Source: Streptococcus cuniculi (GTDB lineage: Bacteria > Bacillota > Bacilli > Lactobacillales > Streptococcaceae). Taken from it: a DNA stretch of 64,000 bases. Below, one piece after another: positions 1 through 8,963 of this stretch; position 1 is the stretch's first letter, and every line of letters starts with the position of its first letter. The notes under the pieces were generated by a model, which had not been told where the DNA came from, did not search any database, and was given only the letters and a program-made list of their open reading frames with translations. A program made the position numbers and the translations under genes. The stretch is taken from NCBI RefSeq assembly GCF_004570575.1, contig NZ_SPPD01000001.1, forward strand, positions 248,001 through 312,000. The letters are read 5' to 3'.

Positions 1-1095
1 CAAGCTCAGATTGCCCAAGCCAAAGAAGAGCTTGCAGACTTGATTGGGCAATACGGCATCGAAATTATCGCCATCGGAAATGGAACAGCTAGTCGCGAGT
101 CGGAGAGTTTTGTGGCAGAAGTGCTCCAAGATTTTCCAGATGTTCGCTATGTGATTGTCAATGAAAGCGGGGCGTCGGTCTATTCGGCTTCTGAATTAGC
201 GCGACATGAATTTCCAGAGTTGACCGTTGAAAAACGCTCAGCTATCTCCATTGCTCGTCGCATACAAGATCCGCTTGCGGAGTTGGTCAAGATTGATCCG
301 AAATCAATCGGTGTCGGTCAATACCAGCACGATGTCAACCAGAAGAAATTATCAGAAAGCCTTGATTTTGTAGTGGATACGGTGGTCAATCAGGTCGGTG
401 TCAATATCAATACAGCCAGTCCAGCACTGTTGGCGCACGTGGCTGGTCTCAACAAGACCATTTCTGAAAATATCGTCAAATATCGGGAAGAACACGGAGC
501 TTTAACCTCGCGAGCTGAGTTGAAAAAAGTTCCTCGTTTGGGAGATAAGGCTTTTGAGCAGGCGGCTGGTTTCTTGCGAATTCCTGAAGCGAGCAATTTT
601 CTGGATAATACAGGGGTTCACCCAGAGTCGTACCCAGCTGTTCAAAAACTCTTTGACTTACTCGATATTCAGCAGCTGGATGAAGCTACTCAGGAAAAAT
701 TAAAGACAGTGAAAGTGACGGAAATGGCTGCAGAGCTTGGCCTTGGGAACGAAACCTTGAAAGATATTCTTGCTGATTTGCTCAAGCCAGGTCGGGATTT
801 GCGGGATGATTTTGCAGCACCTGTTCTTCGTCAAGATGTCCTTGATTTCAAAGATTTGGAAATCGGTCAGAAATTAGAAGGCGTGGTTCGCAATGTCGTC
901 GACTTCGGTGCCTTTGTCGATATTGGTATCCACGAGGACGGCTTGATTCACATTTCAAATATGAGCAAAAACTTTATCAAACACCCAAGTCAAGTGGTTT
1001 CTGTTGGAGATTTGGTAACAGTCTGGGTCTACAAATTGGACACGATTCGTGAAAAAGTCAATCTTAGCTTGGTGCCGCCTCATGAATCTCACTGA
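1..1095 (+). CDS. tex: Tex family S1 RNA-binding protein (3' part only)
   Basis: The reading frame is open from the first base, so this is the C-terminal part (about 364 residues) of a protein that begins outside the window. It shows a helix-hairpin-helix segment ([17 protein letters not shown], encoded near 400-450) and a C-terminal S1 domain ([20 protein letters not shown], near 880-950), the order seen in Tex. Tex is a conserved cytoplasmic nucleic-acid-binding protein linked to transcription and RNA metabolism. The stop overlaps the start of the SprT-like gene by 14 bases, so the two are probably cotranscribed and translationally coupled. Confidence 0.95.
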   Translation, partial: QAQIAQAKEELADLIGQYGIEIIAIGNGTASRESESFVAEVLQDFPDVRYVIVNESGASVYSASELARHEFPELTVEKRSAISIARRIQDPLAELVKIDPKSIGVGQYQHDVNQKKLSESLDFVVDTVVNQVGVNINTASPALLAHVAGLNKTISENIVKYREEHGALTSRAELKKVPRLGDKAFEQAAGFLRIPEASNFLDNTGVHPESYPAVQKLFDLLDIQQLDEATQEKLKTVKVTEMAAELGLGNETLKDILADLLKPGRDLRDDFAAPVLRQDVLDFKDLEIGQKLEGVVRNVVDFGAFVDIGIHEDGLIHISNMSKNFIKHPSQVVSVGDLVTVWVYKLDTIREKVNLSLVPPHESH

Positions 1096-1534
1096 GTATG
1101 TGCGCAAGGTTTCCCGTGAGGATTTTGGAAAAGAATTTCGCCACGAAGCCCATTGGAATCATCGGTTAAAAACGACAGGCGGCCGTTTCTTTCCCAAGGA
1201 CGGACACTTGGACTTCAATCCTCGCTACTATGAAGCAGATCAAGACTTGTTTCGTAAGATTGTCCGCCATGAGCTCTGCCATTATCATCTGTACTTTGAG
1301 AAAAAAGGCTATCGCCACAAGGATAGGGATTTCAAGGAATTATTACATGCAGTCGACGGAGTGCGTTATGCGCCACCGCTTGCTTTGCCTAATGCTGTTT
1401 CGTATCTCTATCGCTGCCAGCAGTGTGGTCAAGTCTATCCACGAAAACGGCGTGTGAACACAGCAAAATATCGTTGTGGTAAGTGCCATGGATTACTGAT
1501 AGAAGGTAGTAAAAGAAATCAGTCCTTGGGCTGA
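1082..1534 (+). CDS. SprT-like metalloprotein
   Basis: 150 residues. The zinc-protease motif HELCH lies near residue 63, and a C-terminal zinc ribbon (CQQC near residue 112, CGKC near 134) follows, which is the SprT/YdcK-like layout. I chose the ATG at 1082 because it overlaps the tex stop and gives the usual N-terminus ([11 protein letters not shown]); an in-frame upstream start at 1049 lies inside tex. A metalloprotease role is assumed from the family; bacterial members are poorly characterised. The stop codon sits inside a terminator hairpin, ending the tex operon. Confidence 0.9.
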   Translation: MNLTEYVRKVSREDFGKEFRHEAHWNHRLKTTGGRFFPKDGHLDFNPRYYEADQDLFRKIVRHELCHYHLYFEKKGYRHKDRDFKELLHAVDGVRYAPPLALPNAVSYLYRCQQCGQVYPRKRRVNTAKYRCGKCHGLLIEGSKRNQSLG

Positions 1535-1542
1535 TTTCTTTT
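1515..1542 (+). terminator. terminator after the tex–sprT operon
   Basis: Hairpin GAAATCAG/CTGATTTC with an 8-nt loop, followed by TTTT. The SprT stop codon lies within the 3' arm. Confidence 0.75.
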
Positions 1543-1552
1543 GGCTTGTCTA

Positions 1553-1561
1553 TGATATAAT
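1553..1561 (+). promoter_or_regulatory. extended -10 promoter of the DUF4097/PspC pair
   Basis: TGATATAAT is an extended -10 element. It lies 22 bases before the ATG at 1584, which also has a GAGGTGAG ribosome binding site at 1573-1580. No good -35 is visible, as is common with extended -10 promoters. Confidence 0.65.
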
Positions 1562-1583
1562 AGAAGAGAATCGAGGTGAGAAC

Positions 1584-2354
1584 ATGGCACGAGAACCACA
1601 AAAACGATTGATAGAATTATATGAAAAAGGTGTTCTGACAAAGGAAGAAGCACGTGCCTGCTTTTTAGAGTTTGATGAAGAGCCAGATTTTTTAGTCGAG
1701 GAAGAAAAGCCACGTTTGAGTTTTACACTTCCGAGCTTGAAAATTTTTTCTTCATCCAAGCTAAAACAGGATTATGCCTTTTCGGACATTGAATCCCTTT
1801 TTATTAGCGTGTCAGAAGGCAAACTGGCCTTTGTGAAAAACAAAGCAGACCAAGTTCAGATTCAGCTTGTCTACCCACAACAGACCAATCAAGCCTTTTT
1901 ACCTCAGATTTATGTTGAAAATAAAGGGTTGCATTTTGCTTCCAATCTTCCTTGTCAGATGACAATTTCCCTACCAGATCAGTGGATGTCGATTTTGAAT
2001 TTAGAGTTGGGGAGAGCAGATGCGAGATTAGACTATCTTCCATTTGAAGATGTATCCATTCATAGTGCGACGGATAAAAAACAACAGGATATCCGCATTA
2101 CAGCTATGAACCACATGTCTCAGCACCTCTTCTTGCAACTCGTCAAAGCGCCGATTTATTTGCAAGTTCCCAAACATCAAGGCTTGCATGGCAAGATTGA
2201 AAGCTCAGTCGGTCAGCTGGTAATCAATAAGAAAAAGAAGACCAGTCCCTATTTTTGTGAAAAGAAAGGAGATAATTTCCTCCGCCTTCATATCAAAACA
2301 GTGACCAGTCCGATTATCGTGAAAGGAGTACAACATGTCATTCGGATTTTATAA
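1584..2354 (+). CDS. DUF4097-like protein
   Basis: 256 residues. The first 35 residues form an acidic helical segment (RLIELYEKGVLTKEEARACF) like SHOCT or DUF1700-type N-termini. The rest is predicted beta-rich and resembles the DUF4097 fold of putative cell-envelope stress adhesins. No signal peptide or membrane helix is seen. It overlaps the PspC-domain gene downstream by 20 bases. A DUF4097 protein paired with a PspC protein is a recurrent envelope-stress arrangement in Firmicutes (compare liaG and its neighbours), so an envelope-sensing role is inferred, not shown. Confidence 0.7.
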   Translation: MAREPQKRLIELYEKGVLTKEEARACFLEFDEEPDFLVEEEKPRLSFTLPSLKIFSSSKLKQDYAFSDIESLFISVSEGKLAFVKNKADQVQIQLVYPQQTNQAFLPQIYVENKGLHFASNLPCQMTISLPDQWMSILNLELGRADARLDYLPFEDVSIHSATDKKQQDIRITAMNHMSQHLFLQLVKAPIYLQVPKHQGLHGKIESSVGQLVINKKKKTSPYFCEKKGDNFLRLHIKTVTSPIIVKGVQHVIRIL

Positions 2355-2604
2355 ACAGCGCAATAACAAGCTCGTCTCTGGAGTGTTAGCAGGACTTGCT
2401 AGTCGCTTCCATTGGGAGCTAAGCCTAACACGAATCATCTTTGTCATTATCTGTTTGTTTGGTCGTATTGGCTTACTGGCTATTGCATCCTATATCCTCG
2501 CTGCTGTTTTACTTCCCTTTAAAGAAGATGTCTACGCAGAGCGTTACGGAACAGGACCTCGTAAGATAAAAGACGCTGAAAAGATTCATAAGCATAAATG
2601 GTAG
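2335..2604 (+). CDS. PspC-domain membrane protein
   Basis: 89 residues. The PspC domain covers nearly the whole protein: the N-terminal motif KLVSGVLAGLASRF, then a membrane helix (about residues 35-60) ending ILAAVLLPF, then a short basic tail. PspC proteins act in phage-shock-type responses to membrane damage, usually as regulators or membrane stabilisers. The start overlaps the end of the DUF4097-like gene, so the two are coupled. A strong terminator follows. Confidence 0.88.
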   Translation: MSFGFYKQRNNKLVSGVLAGLASRFHWELSLTRIIFVIICLFGRIGLLAIASYILAAVLLPFKEDVYAERYGTGPRKIKDAEKIHKHKW

Positions 2605-2605
2605 A

Positions 2606-2652
2606 GAGTGAGAGAGCTGATTTCCTAGAAATCGACTTTCCTCACTCCCTTT
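2606..2652 (+). terminator. terminator after the PspC gene
   Basis: Long imperfect hairpin with outer arms GAGTGAG/CTCACTC and inner arms GATTTC/GAAATC, followed by CTTTTT. Confidence 0.8.
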
Positions 2653-2672
2653 TTGTTTCTCCTCCTATCTTG

Positions 2673-2681
2673 TGGTATAAT
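2673..2681 (+). promoter_or_regulatory. putative hprK operon promoter (extended -10)
   Basis: TGGTATAAT extended -10 directly after the previous terminator. It is the only good promoter before hprK and lies about 240 bases upstream of its start codon. A repeat element fills the leader between them. Confidence 0.6.
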
Positions 2682-2713
2682 AGTCTGTAAAGAAATGATA
2701 CTCGTCAAAAATG

Positions 2714-2891
2714 AACATCTGACGTTGTTAACGCACCTTGTTGAACTTATAAGAAAAGTAGATACTTTTCTTATTTCCAACTTGAAATGGTTATCAACTA
2801 TTTCAACGACCTTCGGTTTAGAGGTGGCTAGCTTTGCTAGTACTATCTCCTACCTTCCACAATTCTTGATTGTGGAAGCTCGTCAGATGTT
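2714..2891. repeat. intergenic hairpin-array repeat (copy A), in the hprK leader
   Basis: The element is bounded by perfect 11-bp inverted repeats (AACATCTGACG at 2714, CGTCAGATGTT at 2881). Inside are four successive stem-loops: 2751-2772, 2782-2806, 2828-2840 and 2854-2878. The linkers TTATTTCCAAC and GCTAGCTTTGCTAG recur in the array at 56427-56553. This fills the gene-free stretch 2605-2918 and should be transcribed as part of the hprK leader. A short reading frame across it has no ribosome binding site and is not a gene. Confidence 0.75.
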
Positions 2892-2918
2892 GATGTTTAT
2901 AGAGTAGAGAGGTATGAT

Positions 2919-3845
2919 ATGGCAGTTTTTGTCAAAGAGTTGATTGACAATGTGCGTGTAAGCAGTGCCTACAGCACAGAAGCGTTACTGGAAAAAGAGA
3001 TTATCACATCTGATATCACACGTCCTGGACTTGAGATGACGGGGTATTTTGACTATTATGCTCCCGAGCGAATCCAGCTCATGGGCATGAAGGAATGGTC
3101 TTACTTGATGGCGATGACGTCTCACAATCGTTATCAGGTGTTGCGGAGAATGTTTCAGCCTGAAACGCCGGTTGTCATTGTTGCGCGTGGTTTGGACATT
3201 CCTGAGGAGATGTTTCAGGCGGCGAAAGAAAAGGGAATTGCGGTCTTTCAAAGCCAGACGGCAACCAGCCGTTTGGCAGGTGAATTATCGTCCTACTTGG
3301 ATTCTCGCCTTGCAAAGCGTACCAGCGTTCACGGTGTGTTAATGGATATCTATGGGATGGGGGTCTTGATTCAAGGAGACTCAGGAATTGGTAAGAGCGA
3401 GACGGGTCTTGAATTGGTCAAGCGTGGCCACCGCATCGTCGCAGATGATCGTGTCGATGTCTATGCCAAGGACGATGTGACCCTCTGGGGAGAACCAGCT
3501 GAAATCCTCCGACACTTACTTGAAATTCGTGGGGTAGGAATCATTGATATTATGAGCCTCTATGGGGCGAGCGCTGTCAAGGAATCATCTGAAGTCCAGC
3601 TTGCGATTTACCTTGAAAATTATGAAACAGGCAAGATCTTTGACCGCTTGGGTAATGGTGGTGATGCGATTGAAATTGCAGGAATTACCATTCCGCAAAT
3701 CCGCATTCCAGTGAAAACAGGGCGCAATATCTCTGTCGTTATTGAAGCCGCAGCCATGAACTATCGTTCTAAACAAATGGGCTTTGATGCGACCAAGGAA
3801 TTTGAAAAACGCCTAGGTAGCCTGATTGAAAGCAATAAGGAGTAG
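2919..3845 (+). CDS. hprK: HPr kinase/phosphorylase
   Basis: 308 residues, the normal family length. The Walker A motif GDSGIGKSE lies at residues 153-161 and the HprK signature EIRGVGIID near residue 203. The enzyme phosphorylates and dephosphorylates Ser46 of HPr and so controls CcpA-dependent carbon catabolite repression in the cytosol. An AGAGAGGT ribosome binding site precedes the ATG. It heads an operon with lgt (3-base gap), DUF948 and YtxH genes, an arrangement conserved in streptococci. Confidence 0.98.
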   Translation: MAVFVKELIDNVRVSSAYSTEALLEKEIITSDITRPGLEMTGYFDYYAPERIQLMGMKEWSYLMAMTSHNRYQVLRRMFQPETPVVIVARGLDIPEEMFQAAKEKGIAVFQSQTATSRLAGELSSYLDSRLAKRTSVHGVLMDIYGMGVLIQGDSGIGKSETGLELVKRGHRIVADDRVDVYAKDDVTLWGEPAEILRHLLEIRGVGIIDIMSLYGASAVKESSEVQLAIYLENYETGKIFDRLGNGGDAIEIAGITIPQIRIPVKTGRNISVVIEAAAMNYRSKQMGFDATKEFEKRLGSLIESNKE

Positions 3846-3848
3846 CCG

Positions 3849-4649
3849 ATGATTGATCCAATTGCTGTAAAATTAGGCCCGCTTGAAATTCGCTGGTATG
3901 CCTTGTGTATCATGACAGGAGTGATTCTTGCAGTTTTTCTAGCTTCAAAAGAAGCACCTCGGAAAAAGATTTTATCTGAGGATATTGTAGATTTTATCTT
4001 AATTGCGTTTCCCATAGCCATTCTTGGTGCGAGACTTTACTATGTCATCTTTTCGTGGGATCTCTACAAGGATGATTTGCTATCCATCTTTGCCATTTGG
4101 GAAGGAGGTATCGCCATTTATGGTGGTCTGTTGGCAGGTTTTTTGACCCTGGTCCTCTTTACCCGCCATCGCTTTATTGAGACTTGGGATTTTCTCGATG
4201 TGGCAGCACCATCTGTCTTGATTGCTCAGTCTATTGGGCGCTGGGGAAATTTCTTCAACCAAGAGGCCTACGGGGCCAGTGTCAAAAGTCTTGATTACCT
4301 GCCAGCCTTTATTCAGAATCAAATGTATATTGATGGCAGCTATCGCATTCCAACCTTCTTATACGAATCCTTGTGGAATCTCTGTGGCTTTGTCCTCATC
4401 TGCCTCTTACGCAGGCGCAAGAGGCTCCTCAAGCAGGGTGAGATTACCCTCTTTTACCTTATCTGGTATGGAGTGGGACGCTTTGTGATCGAAGGAATGC
4501 GGACGGACAGCTTGATGCTCTTCGGCTTACGCGTCTCGCAATGGCTGTCTGCCCTCTTGATTGTTCTAGCTCTTGTCCTAGGAATGTATCGCCGTAGGAG
4601 AGACCTTCCCTACTATCGAGATGAAGAAAAAGGAGATTTGTTATGTTGA
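3849..4649 (+). CDS. lgt: Prolipoprotein diacylglyceryl transferase
   Basis: 266 residues with about seven membrane segments. The family motifs YGGLLAG (near residue 92) and [13 protein letters not shown] (near residue 128) are visible. Lgt moves a diacylglyceryl group from phosphatidylglycerol to the lipobox cysteine of prelipoproteins, the first step of lipoprotein maturation at the outer face of the membrane. Candidate substrates in this window include the lipoproteins at 15109 and 21069. It starts 3 bases after hprK and overlaps the next gene by 7. Confidence 0.98.
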   Translation: MIDPIAVKLGPLEIRWYALCIMTGVILAVFLASKEAPRKKILSEDIVDFILIAFPIAILGARLYYVIFSWDLYKDDLLSIFAIWEGGIAIYGGLLAGFLTLVLFTRHRFIETWDFLDVAAPSVLIAQSIGRWGNFFNQEAYGASVKSLDYLPAFIQNQMYIDGSYRIPTFLYESLWNLCGFVLICLLRRRKRLLKQGEITLFYLIWYGVGRFVIEGMRTDSLMLFGLRVSQWLSALLIVLALVLGMYRRRRDLPYYRDEEKGDLLC

Positions 4650-5056
4650 TTGAAGTATCTGTTTTTATTATTGCAGTAGCCCTTGCTGCTGTTGCGGTTT
4701 ATATTATCCTCTTGTTAAGGAAAGTATCAAATGTGGTAGAGGAAGCCCAACACAGTTTAAATCTATTGACAAGTGATGTCAATGTGACCCTCTACCAGAC
4801 CAATGAACTGTTGGCCAAGACCAATGTTCTCGTAGAAGATGTGAATGGTAAGGTCGCAACCTTGGATCCCCTATTTGTGGCTGTAGCTGATTTGTCAGAA
4901 TCGGTGTCAGACCTCAACACGTCTGCCCGTGATTTGACAATTAAAGCACGTTCAGCAGGTCAACGTACAGTCAAAGCAGGTGGAGCCTTGGCAGCAATGA
5001 GTAAATTATCTTCCATTTTAGGAAAGAAGGGAGCAAAACATGGTGAAAAAGTCTAG
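4643..5056 (+). CDS. DUF948 membrane-anchored protein
   Basis: 137 residues. An N-terminal membrane helix (residues 2-24) is followed by a long predicted coiled coil with repeated Val/Leu spacing and then a basic tail. This matches DUF948, usually annotated as a general stress or chemotaxis-like protein, of unknown function. It overlaps lgt by 7 bases and the YtxH-like gene by 17, so all are translated as one unit. Confidence 0.85.
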   Translation: MLIEVSVFIIAVALAAVAVYIILLLRKVSNVVEEAQHSLNLLTSDVNVTLYQTNELLAKTNVLVEDVNGKVATLDPLFVAVADLSESVSDLNTSARDLTIKARSAGQRTVKAGGALAAMSKLSSILGKKGAKHGEKV

Positions 5057-5525
5057 TATTTTTACAAGCATTCTGTTAGGTGCAGCAGGTGGAGCTGCAG
5101 CGGCAGCATTTCTTGCAACTAAGACAGGTCAAGCAGTCAAAAAGAAAGTGGTCAACTTTGCCAAAGATTACCAAGAAAATCATGAAGAAATTAATGCAGA
5201 ATTGATGCAAAAAGCCCAAGATTTGGGTCAGCAAGCAGTTGATAAATATGAAACGGTCAAGGGGCAATTGGAGACAGGCGAGGTGACAGTAGATGATTTG
5301 ATTCAATCGGGTAAAGAAAAAGCCCAAATTTTCAAGGCACAATCCCTTGAAAAATTTGAGCAAATCAAAGAAAAAATTGCCGAGCAAAACGTAACGACCA
5401 ACGATTTAGTAGAATCAATCAAAGAAAAGGCAAGAACCTTGCCACATTCGGCAGCTGCTCCAGCAGAACTGGCAGTCACAACAGAAGACATCGAAATCAA
5501 CTTGCCAGTAGTAGAAGAAGACTGA
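5040..5525 (+). CDS. YtxH-like general stress protein
   Basis: 161 residues. A Gly/Ala-rich N-terminal membrane segment (LGAAGGAAAAAFLATKTG) followed by a charged helical, probably coiled-coil, region is typical of YtxH-like proteins. Their role is unknown; homologues are stress-induced in Bacillus. It is the last gene of the hprK–lgt operon, and its stop lies in a strong terminator. Confidence 0.85.
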   Translation: MVKKSSIFTSILLGAAGGAAAAAFLATKTGQAVKKKVVNFAKDYQENHEEINAELMQKAQDLGQQAVDKYETVKGQLETGEVTVDDLIQSGKEKAQIFKAQSLEKFEQIKEKIAEQNVTTNDLVESIKEKARTLPHSAAAPAELAVTTEDIEINLPVVEED

Positions 5526-5550
5526 AAAATCCGCATCTGCGGATTTTTCA
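5523..5550. terminator. terminator of the hprK operon
   Basis: Perfect 13-bp stem TGAAAAATCCGCA / TGCGGATTTTTCA with a 2-base spacer. The arms are A-rich and T-rich, so it could work in both directions. Confidence 0.88.
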
Positions 5551-5617
5551 GAACATAGACAAACCCTCTAAGCGACAGAAAAATAACAAATTCAACGTGT
5601 GAATATCATTTTGAAGC

Positions 5618-5742
5618 AACTCTTAAAAATACTGATATAGTGGTATTTCTAAGAGTTTTTAGCAAAAGAAAAAAGATTGAGGAAAATGAGTCAAAATAGA
5701 CTTTTTCTTCAATCTGAAAATCCGCAAGTGCAGATTTTTTTG
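5618..5742. repeat. two further hairpins downstream of the hprK operon
   Basis: A 15-bp stem with one mismatch (5618-5632 with 5643-5657) and a second terminator-like hairpin around 5713-5741 (GAAAATCCGCA AGTGCAGATTTTTT). The sequence CTTTTTCTTCAATCTGAAA at 5701-5719 recurs near 56850. No gene is seen in 5526-5818. Confidence 0.55.
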
Positions 5743-5787
5743 ATAAATCAAAACGGAACGACTATATCTGGTCATCTTATCTCTCGC

Positions 5788-5833
5788 AAAAAACAGAACC
5801 TTGCTTAATCGTTTCGCCTTAGTTCTGTTTTTT
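5788..5833 (-). terminator. terminator of the DUF3270 gene
   Basis: Inverted repeat AAAAAACAGAAC / GTTCTGTTTTTT overlapping the stop codon of the minus-strand gene; a T run follows on either strand. Confidence 0.7.
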
Positions 5834-6127
5834 TGATTGATATAGTTTTTTCTTGATGAACAATTGAACGAGTTTTAATCCGAATAGTCCTGTTAGGATG
5901 GCCAAGATAAAGGCCAAAAAGATAGGAACGCCGTTTGAAAGATAAATGTAAGTAGCAATCACCGTAATCACACTAAAAATAGCGATGTTTAAAAAGAAGA
6001 AAAATTCCTTGATTCGTTCTCTAGCTGGCTCGGTTACGTGATATGCTTGATAAGTGGCCTGCTGTGTCTCTCTCGGGATAGACTCGTCATACTGGTAATG
6101 GTCAGGCCGATATTGTCTAAGTGCCAT
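5819..6127 (-). CDS. DUF3270 family membrane protein
   Basis: 102 residues. The N-terminal half is polar (YRPDHYQYDE), followed by two membrane helices (about residues 45-65 and 68-90) and a basic tail. It matches DUF3270, a streptococcal family of unknown function commonly found beside U32 peptidase-like genes, as here. The GGAG ribosome binding site is well placed. It is divergent from the U32 gene at 6282. Confidence 0.85.
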   Translation of the reverse strand: MALRQYRPDHYQYDESIPRETQQATYQAYHVTEPARERIKEFFFFLNIAIFSVITVIATYIYLSNGVPIFLAFILAILTGLFGLKLVQLFIKKKLYQSKKQN

Positions 6128-6175
6128 ATCGTCTCCTTTGTGCCTACTAAGCTTACCATAACAATGCTGGTTTTC

Positions 6176-6193
6176 TGTAACAGAATTGTTACA
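6176..6193. promoter_or_regulatory. 18-bp palindrome, putative operator
   Basis: TGTAACA GAAT TGTTACA is a perfect 7+4+7 palindrome between the divergent DUF3270 and U32 genes. An overlapping looser repeat (AACAAT...ATTGTT) surrounds it. I cannot assign a regulator. Confidence 0.5.
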
Positions 6194-6265
6194 TTTTCAT
6201 TACAAAAAAATGAGAAAAGTCTGAACATTAAAATCAGGGCAACTACTGAGGAATGCGATAATTTG

Positions 6266-6274
6266 TGTTATAAT
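6266..6274 (+). promoter_or_regulatory. extended -10 promoter giving a leaderless U32 transcript
   Basis: TGTTATAAT ends only 7 bases before the ATG at 6282, so transcription from it would begin at or next to the start codon. No conventionally spaced ribosome binding site fits between them. Confidence 0.6.
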
Positions 6275-6281
6275 TAAGGTT

Positions 6282-7211
6282 ATGGAAAAAATTGTGATTA
6301 CAGCAACTGCTGAAAGTATTGAACAAGTCAAACAACTATTAGAAGCGGGAGTGGATCGTATTTATGTGGGAGAAGAGGACCATGCCTTGCGGATTCCGCA
6401 CTCCTTTACCTATGATGAATTGCGTGAAATTGCTCGCCTGACGCATGAAGCGGGCAAAGAATTAACCGTTGCAGCCAATGCCCTCATGCACCAAGACATG
6501 ATGGACAACATTCAGCCTTTTATGGGATTGATGAAGGAAATTCAGGTGGATTACTTGGTGGTCGGTGATACGGGGATTTTTTACATCAACAAGCGGGACG
6601 GATACCATTTCAAACTGATTTATGACACATCTGTTTTTGTCACTTCGAGCCGTCAGATTAACTTCTGGAAAGACCACGGTGCAGTTGGTGCCGTCCTAGC
6701 AAGGGAAATTCCGTCTGAGGAATTGTTTGATATTGCTAAAAATTTGGAAATTCCAGCAGAAATATTGGTCTACGGTGCATCTGTGATCCATCATTCAAAA
6801 CGGACGCTCTTGCAGAATTATTACAATTTTACAAAGGCAGATGAGACGGATTTATCGCGCCAGCGTGGGTTGTTCTTAGCAGAACCGAGTGATCCAGACA
6901 GCCATTATTCGATTTACGAAGACAAGCATGGCACCCATATCTTTATCAATAATGATATTGATATGATGACGAAATTAAACGAGCTGGTTGAACATGGTTA
7001 TCATCATTGGAAATTGGATGGGATTTACTGTCCGGGGCAGAATTTCGTTGAGATTGCCAAGCTCTTTGTTGAGGCCAGAGATTTGGCCGAGGCAGGAGAA
7101 TTGACTTATGACAGAGCCTTTTTGTTGGATGAACAAGTCCGTAAATTGCATCCCAAAGAGCGAGGGCTAGATACGGGCTTCTACGAATACGATAAGGATA
7201 AGGTAAAATAG
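6282..7211 (+). CDS. U32 family protein (TrhP1/YrrN-like)
   Basis: 309 residues with the U32 TIM-barrel layout: a repeated pattern of short strands and the motif DRIYVGEEDHALR near the N-terminus. It lacks the cysteine cluster found in its neighbour, as do TrhP1 (YrrN) proteins. Together with the next gene it resembles the Bacillus yrrN–yrrO pair, which is needed for prephenate-dependent hydroxylation of U34 in tRNA. The old name peptidase is probably misleading. Function is inferred from pairing and fold. Confidence 0.85.
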   Translation: MEKIVITATAESIEQVKQLLEAGVDRIYVGEEDHALRIPHSFTYDELREIARLTHEAGKELTVAANALMHQDMMDNIQPFMGLMKEIQVDYLVVGDTGIFYINKRDGYHFKLIYDTSVFVTSSRQINFWKDHGAVGAVLAREIPSEELFDIAKNLEIPAEILVYGASVIHHSKRTLLQNYYNFTKADETDLSRQRGLFLAEPSDPDSHYSIYEDKHGTHIFINNDIDMMTKLNELVEHGYHHWKLDGIYCPGQNFVEIAKLFVEARDLAEAGELTYDRAFLLDEQVRKLHPKERGLDTGFYEYDKDKVK

Positions 7212-7219
7212 GAAACAGT

Positions 7220-8509
7220 ATGACACAGAGAACATTAAAACGTCCAGAGGTCTTGTCACCTGCTGGAACCTTGGAAAAACTAAAAGTAGCGATTGATTAC
7301 GGAGCAGATGCCGTGTTTGTCGGTGGTCAGGCTTATGGTTTGCGCAGTCGTGCTGGGAATTTCTCAATGGAAGAAATGAAAGAAGGGATTGACTATGCCC
7401 ACGCCCACGGTGCCAAGGTCTATGTCGCAGCCAACATGGTGACCCATGAGGGCAATGAAGTGGGGGCAGGAGCTTGGTTTCGTGAATTGCGGGATATGGG
7501 GCTTGATGCGGTCATTGTGTCAGATCCTGCCCTAATTGTGATTTGTGCGACAGAAGCACCCGGTCTTGAGATTCACCTGTCAACTCAGGCCTCATCGACC
7601 AACTATGAAACCTTTGAGTTTTGGAAAGAATTGGGCTTGACACGGGTGGTCTTGGCGCGTGAGGTCACCATGGAGGAGTTAGCGGAGATTCGTAAGCGGA
7701 CCAGCGTTGAGATTGAAGCTTTTGTCCACGGCGCTATGTGTATTTCCTACTCAGGTCGGTGCGTCTTGTCTAACCATATGAGTAACCGTGATGCCAATCG
7801 TGGGGGTTGTTCCCAATCCTGCCGCTGGAAATATAATCTCTATGACTTGCCATTTGGGGAAGAACGCAGGAGTATCAAGGGGCAAGTGCCGGAAGAATTT
7901 TCGATGTCAGCGGTTGATATGTGTATGATTGACCATATCCCAGATATGATTGAAAATGGGGTTGATAGCTTGAAAATCGAAGGTCGAATGAAGTCGGTTC
8001 ACTATGTGTCCACTGTGACCAACTGCTATAAGGCAGCAGTTGATGCCTACTTGGAGAGTCCAGAGAAATTTGAAGCCATCAAGCAAGAGTTAATCGATGA
8101 GATGTGGAAGGTTGCCCAACGTGAATTGGCAACAGGATTCTACTACAATCCACCGACAGAAAATGAGCAATTATTTGGAGCACGTCGCAAGATTCCTGAG
8201 TACAAATTTATTGCAGAAGTAGTGGCCTTTGATCAGCAAACGATGACGGCAACCATTCGCCAGCGCAACGTCATCCATGAGGGAGACAAGGTTGAGTTTT
8301 ATGGCCCCGGTTTCCGACATTTTGAAACCACCATTAGGGACTTACGGGATTCAGATGGTCTACCAATCGAACGTGCCAACCGCCCGATGGAACTCTTGAC
8401 CATTCACCTACCGCAGGAAGTGTATCCTGGGGACATGGTTCGTGCCTGCAAGTCAGGTCTCATCAACCTCTATCAAGAGGACGGTCAGTCCTTAACGATT
8501 CGTGCTTAA
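7220..8509 (+). CDS. U32 family protein (TrhP2/YrrO-like, tRNA hydroxylation)
   Basis: 429 residues. The U32 signature EAFVHGAMCISYSGRC is followed by a second cysteine pair (GGCSQSC), a four-cysteine cluster expected to hold an iron-sulfur centre. The C-terminal part has the small beta-barrel of this subgroup. Related RlhA and TrhP proteins hydroxylate RNA bases with prephenate as cofactor source. It lies 8 bases after its smaller partner, in one operon. Confidence 0.9.
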   Translation: MTQRTLKRPEVLSPAGTLEKLKVAIDYGADAVFVGGQAYGLRSRAGNFSMEEMKEGIDYAHAHGAKVYVAANMVTHEGNEVGAGAWFRELRDMGLDAVIVSDPALIVICATEAPGLEIHLSTQASSTNYETFEFWKELGLTRVVLAREVTMEELAEIRKRTSVEIEAFVHGAMCISYSGRCVLSNHMSNRDANRGGCSQSCRWKYNLYDLPFGEERRSIKGQVPEEFSMSAVDMCMIDHIPDMIENGVDSLKIEGRMKSVHYVSTVTNCYKAAVDAYLESPEKFEAIKQELIDEMWKVAQRELATGFYYNPPTENEQLFGARRKIPEYKFIAEVVAFDQQTMTATIRQRNVIHEGDKVEFYGPGFRHFETTIRDLRDSDGLPIERANRPMELLTIHLPQEVYPGDMVRACKSGLINLYQEDGQSLTIRA

Positions 8510-8518
8510 TAGAAAAAT

Positions 8519-8545
8519 ACCTGATGTTTGTGCATCAGGTGTTTG
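8519..8545. terminator. hairpin between convergent genes
   Basis: ACCTGATG / CATCAGGT stem with a 6-base loop, followed by GTTTGC. It separates the U32 gene from the convergent gene at 8552. Confidence 0.6.
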
Positions 8546-8551
8546 CTTTCT

Positions 8552-8863
8552 TTATTGTTGAGATTTTCGGACACTCTCTGGTACAAGGGAGATGCGCTGA
8601 ATATCGCTGATCGTGATAATACTGGTCACATTGCGTTTAAAATTTTTGACAATCATCCGGTCTTTGTCGGGGTCGAATGTGACAATCTCCCCCGTGAAGC
8701 TCTTGCCAGCGTAGATGACGTGAATCGCCGTTTTTTTATAGAGAGCCAGTTGAATGATGTCAAGGTAGGGGGCGTTTTCCTCTTTCTGAGTATCTGTGTG
8801 GGGCTGTTGATTGCCTAAAAAGACATTGAGATGATAAAGGAGGAAGGCTAGAAACTTTTTCAT
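8552..8863 (-). CDS. small conserved hypothetical protein (possibly YolD-like)
   Basis: 103 residues starting MKKFLAFLLYHLN, with a GGAG ribosome binding site 9 bases upstream; an upstream TTG start at 8890 is less likely because it precedes that site. After a hydrophobic N-terminus and a polar linker, residues 45-95 look like a small beta-barrel (VIYAGKSFTGEIVTFDP...). The pattern faintly recalls YolD-like or SH3-like domains, but I do not recognise the family with confidence. Confidence 0.6.
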   Translation of the reverse strand: MKKFLAFLLYHLNVFLGNQQPHTDTQKEENAPYLDIIQLALYKKTAIHVIYAGKSFTGEIVTFDPDKDRMIVKNFKRNVTSIITISDIQRISLVPESVRKSQQ

Positions 8864-8963
8864 GGTAAAATGCTCCAAAGATTGATACAATTATCATATC
8901 GGAATTTTTCAGAAAAGACAAGTTTTTATAAAGATTTACGAATAGACTAAATAAGGAGGAAAA

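Noticed and set aside
2653-2907. 84-codon frame upstream of hprK
   Set aside because: It crosses the hairpin repeat and has no ribosome binding site; the amino-acid sequence follows the palindromes.
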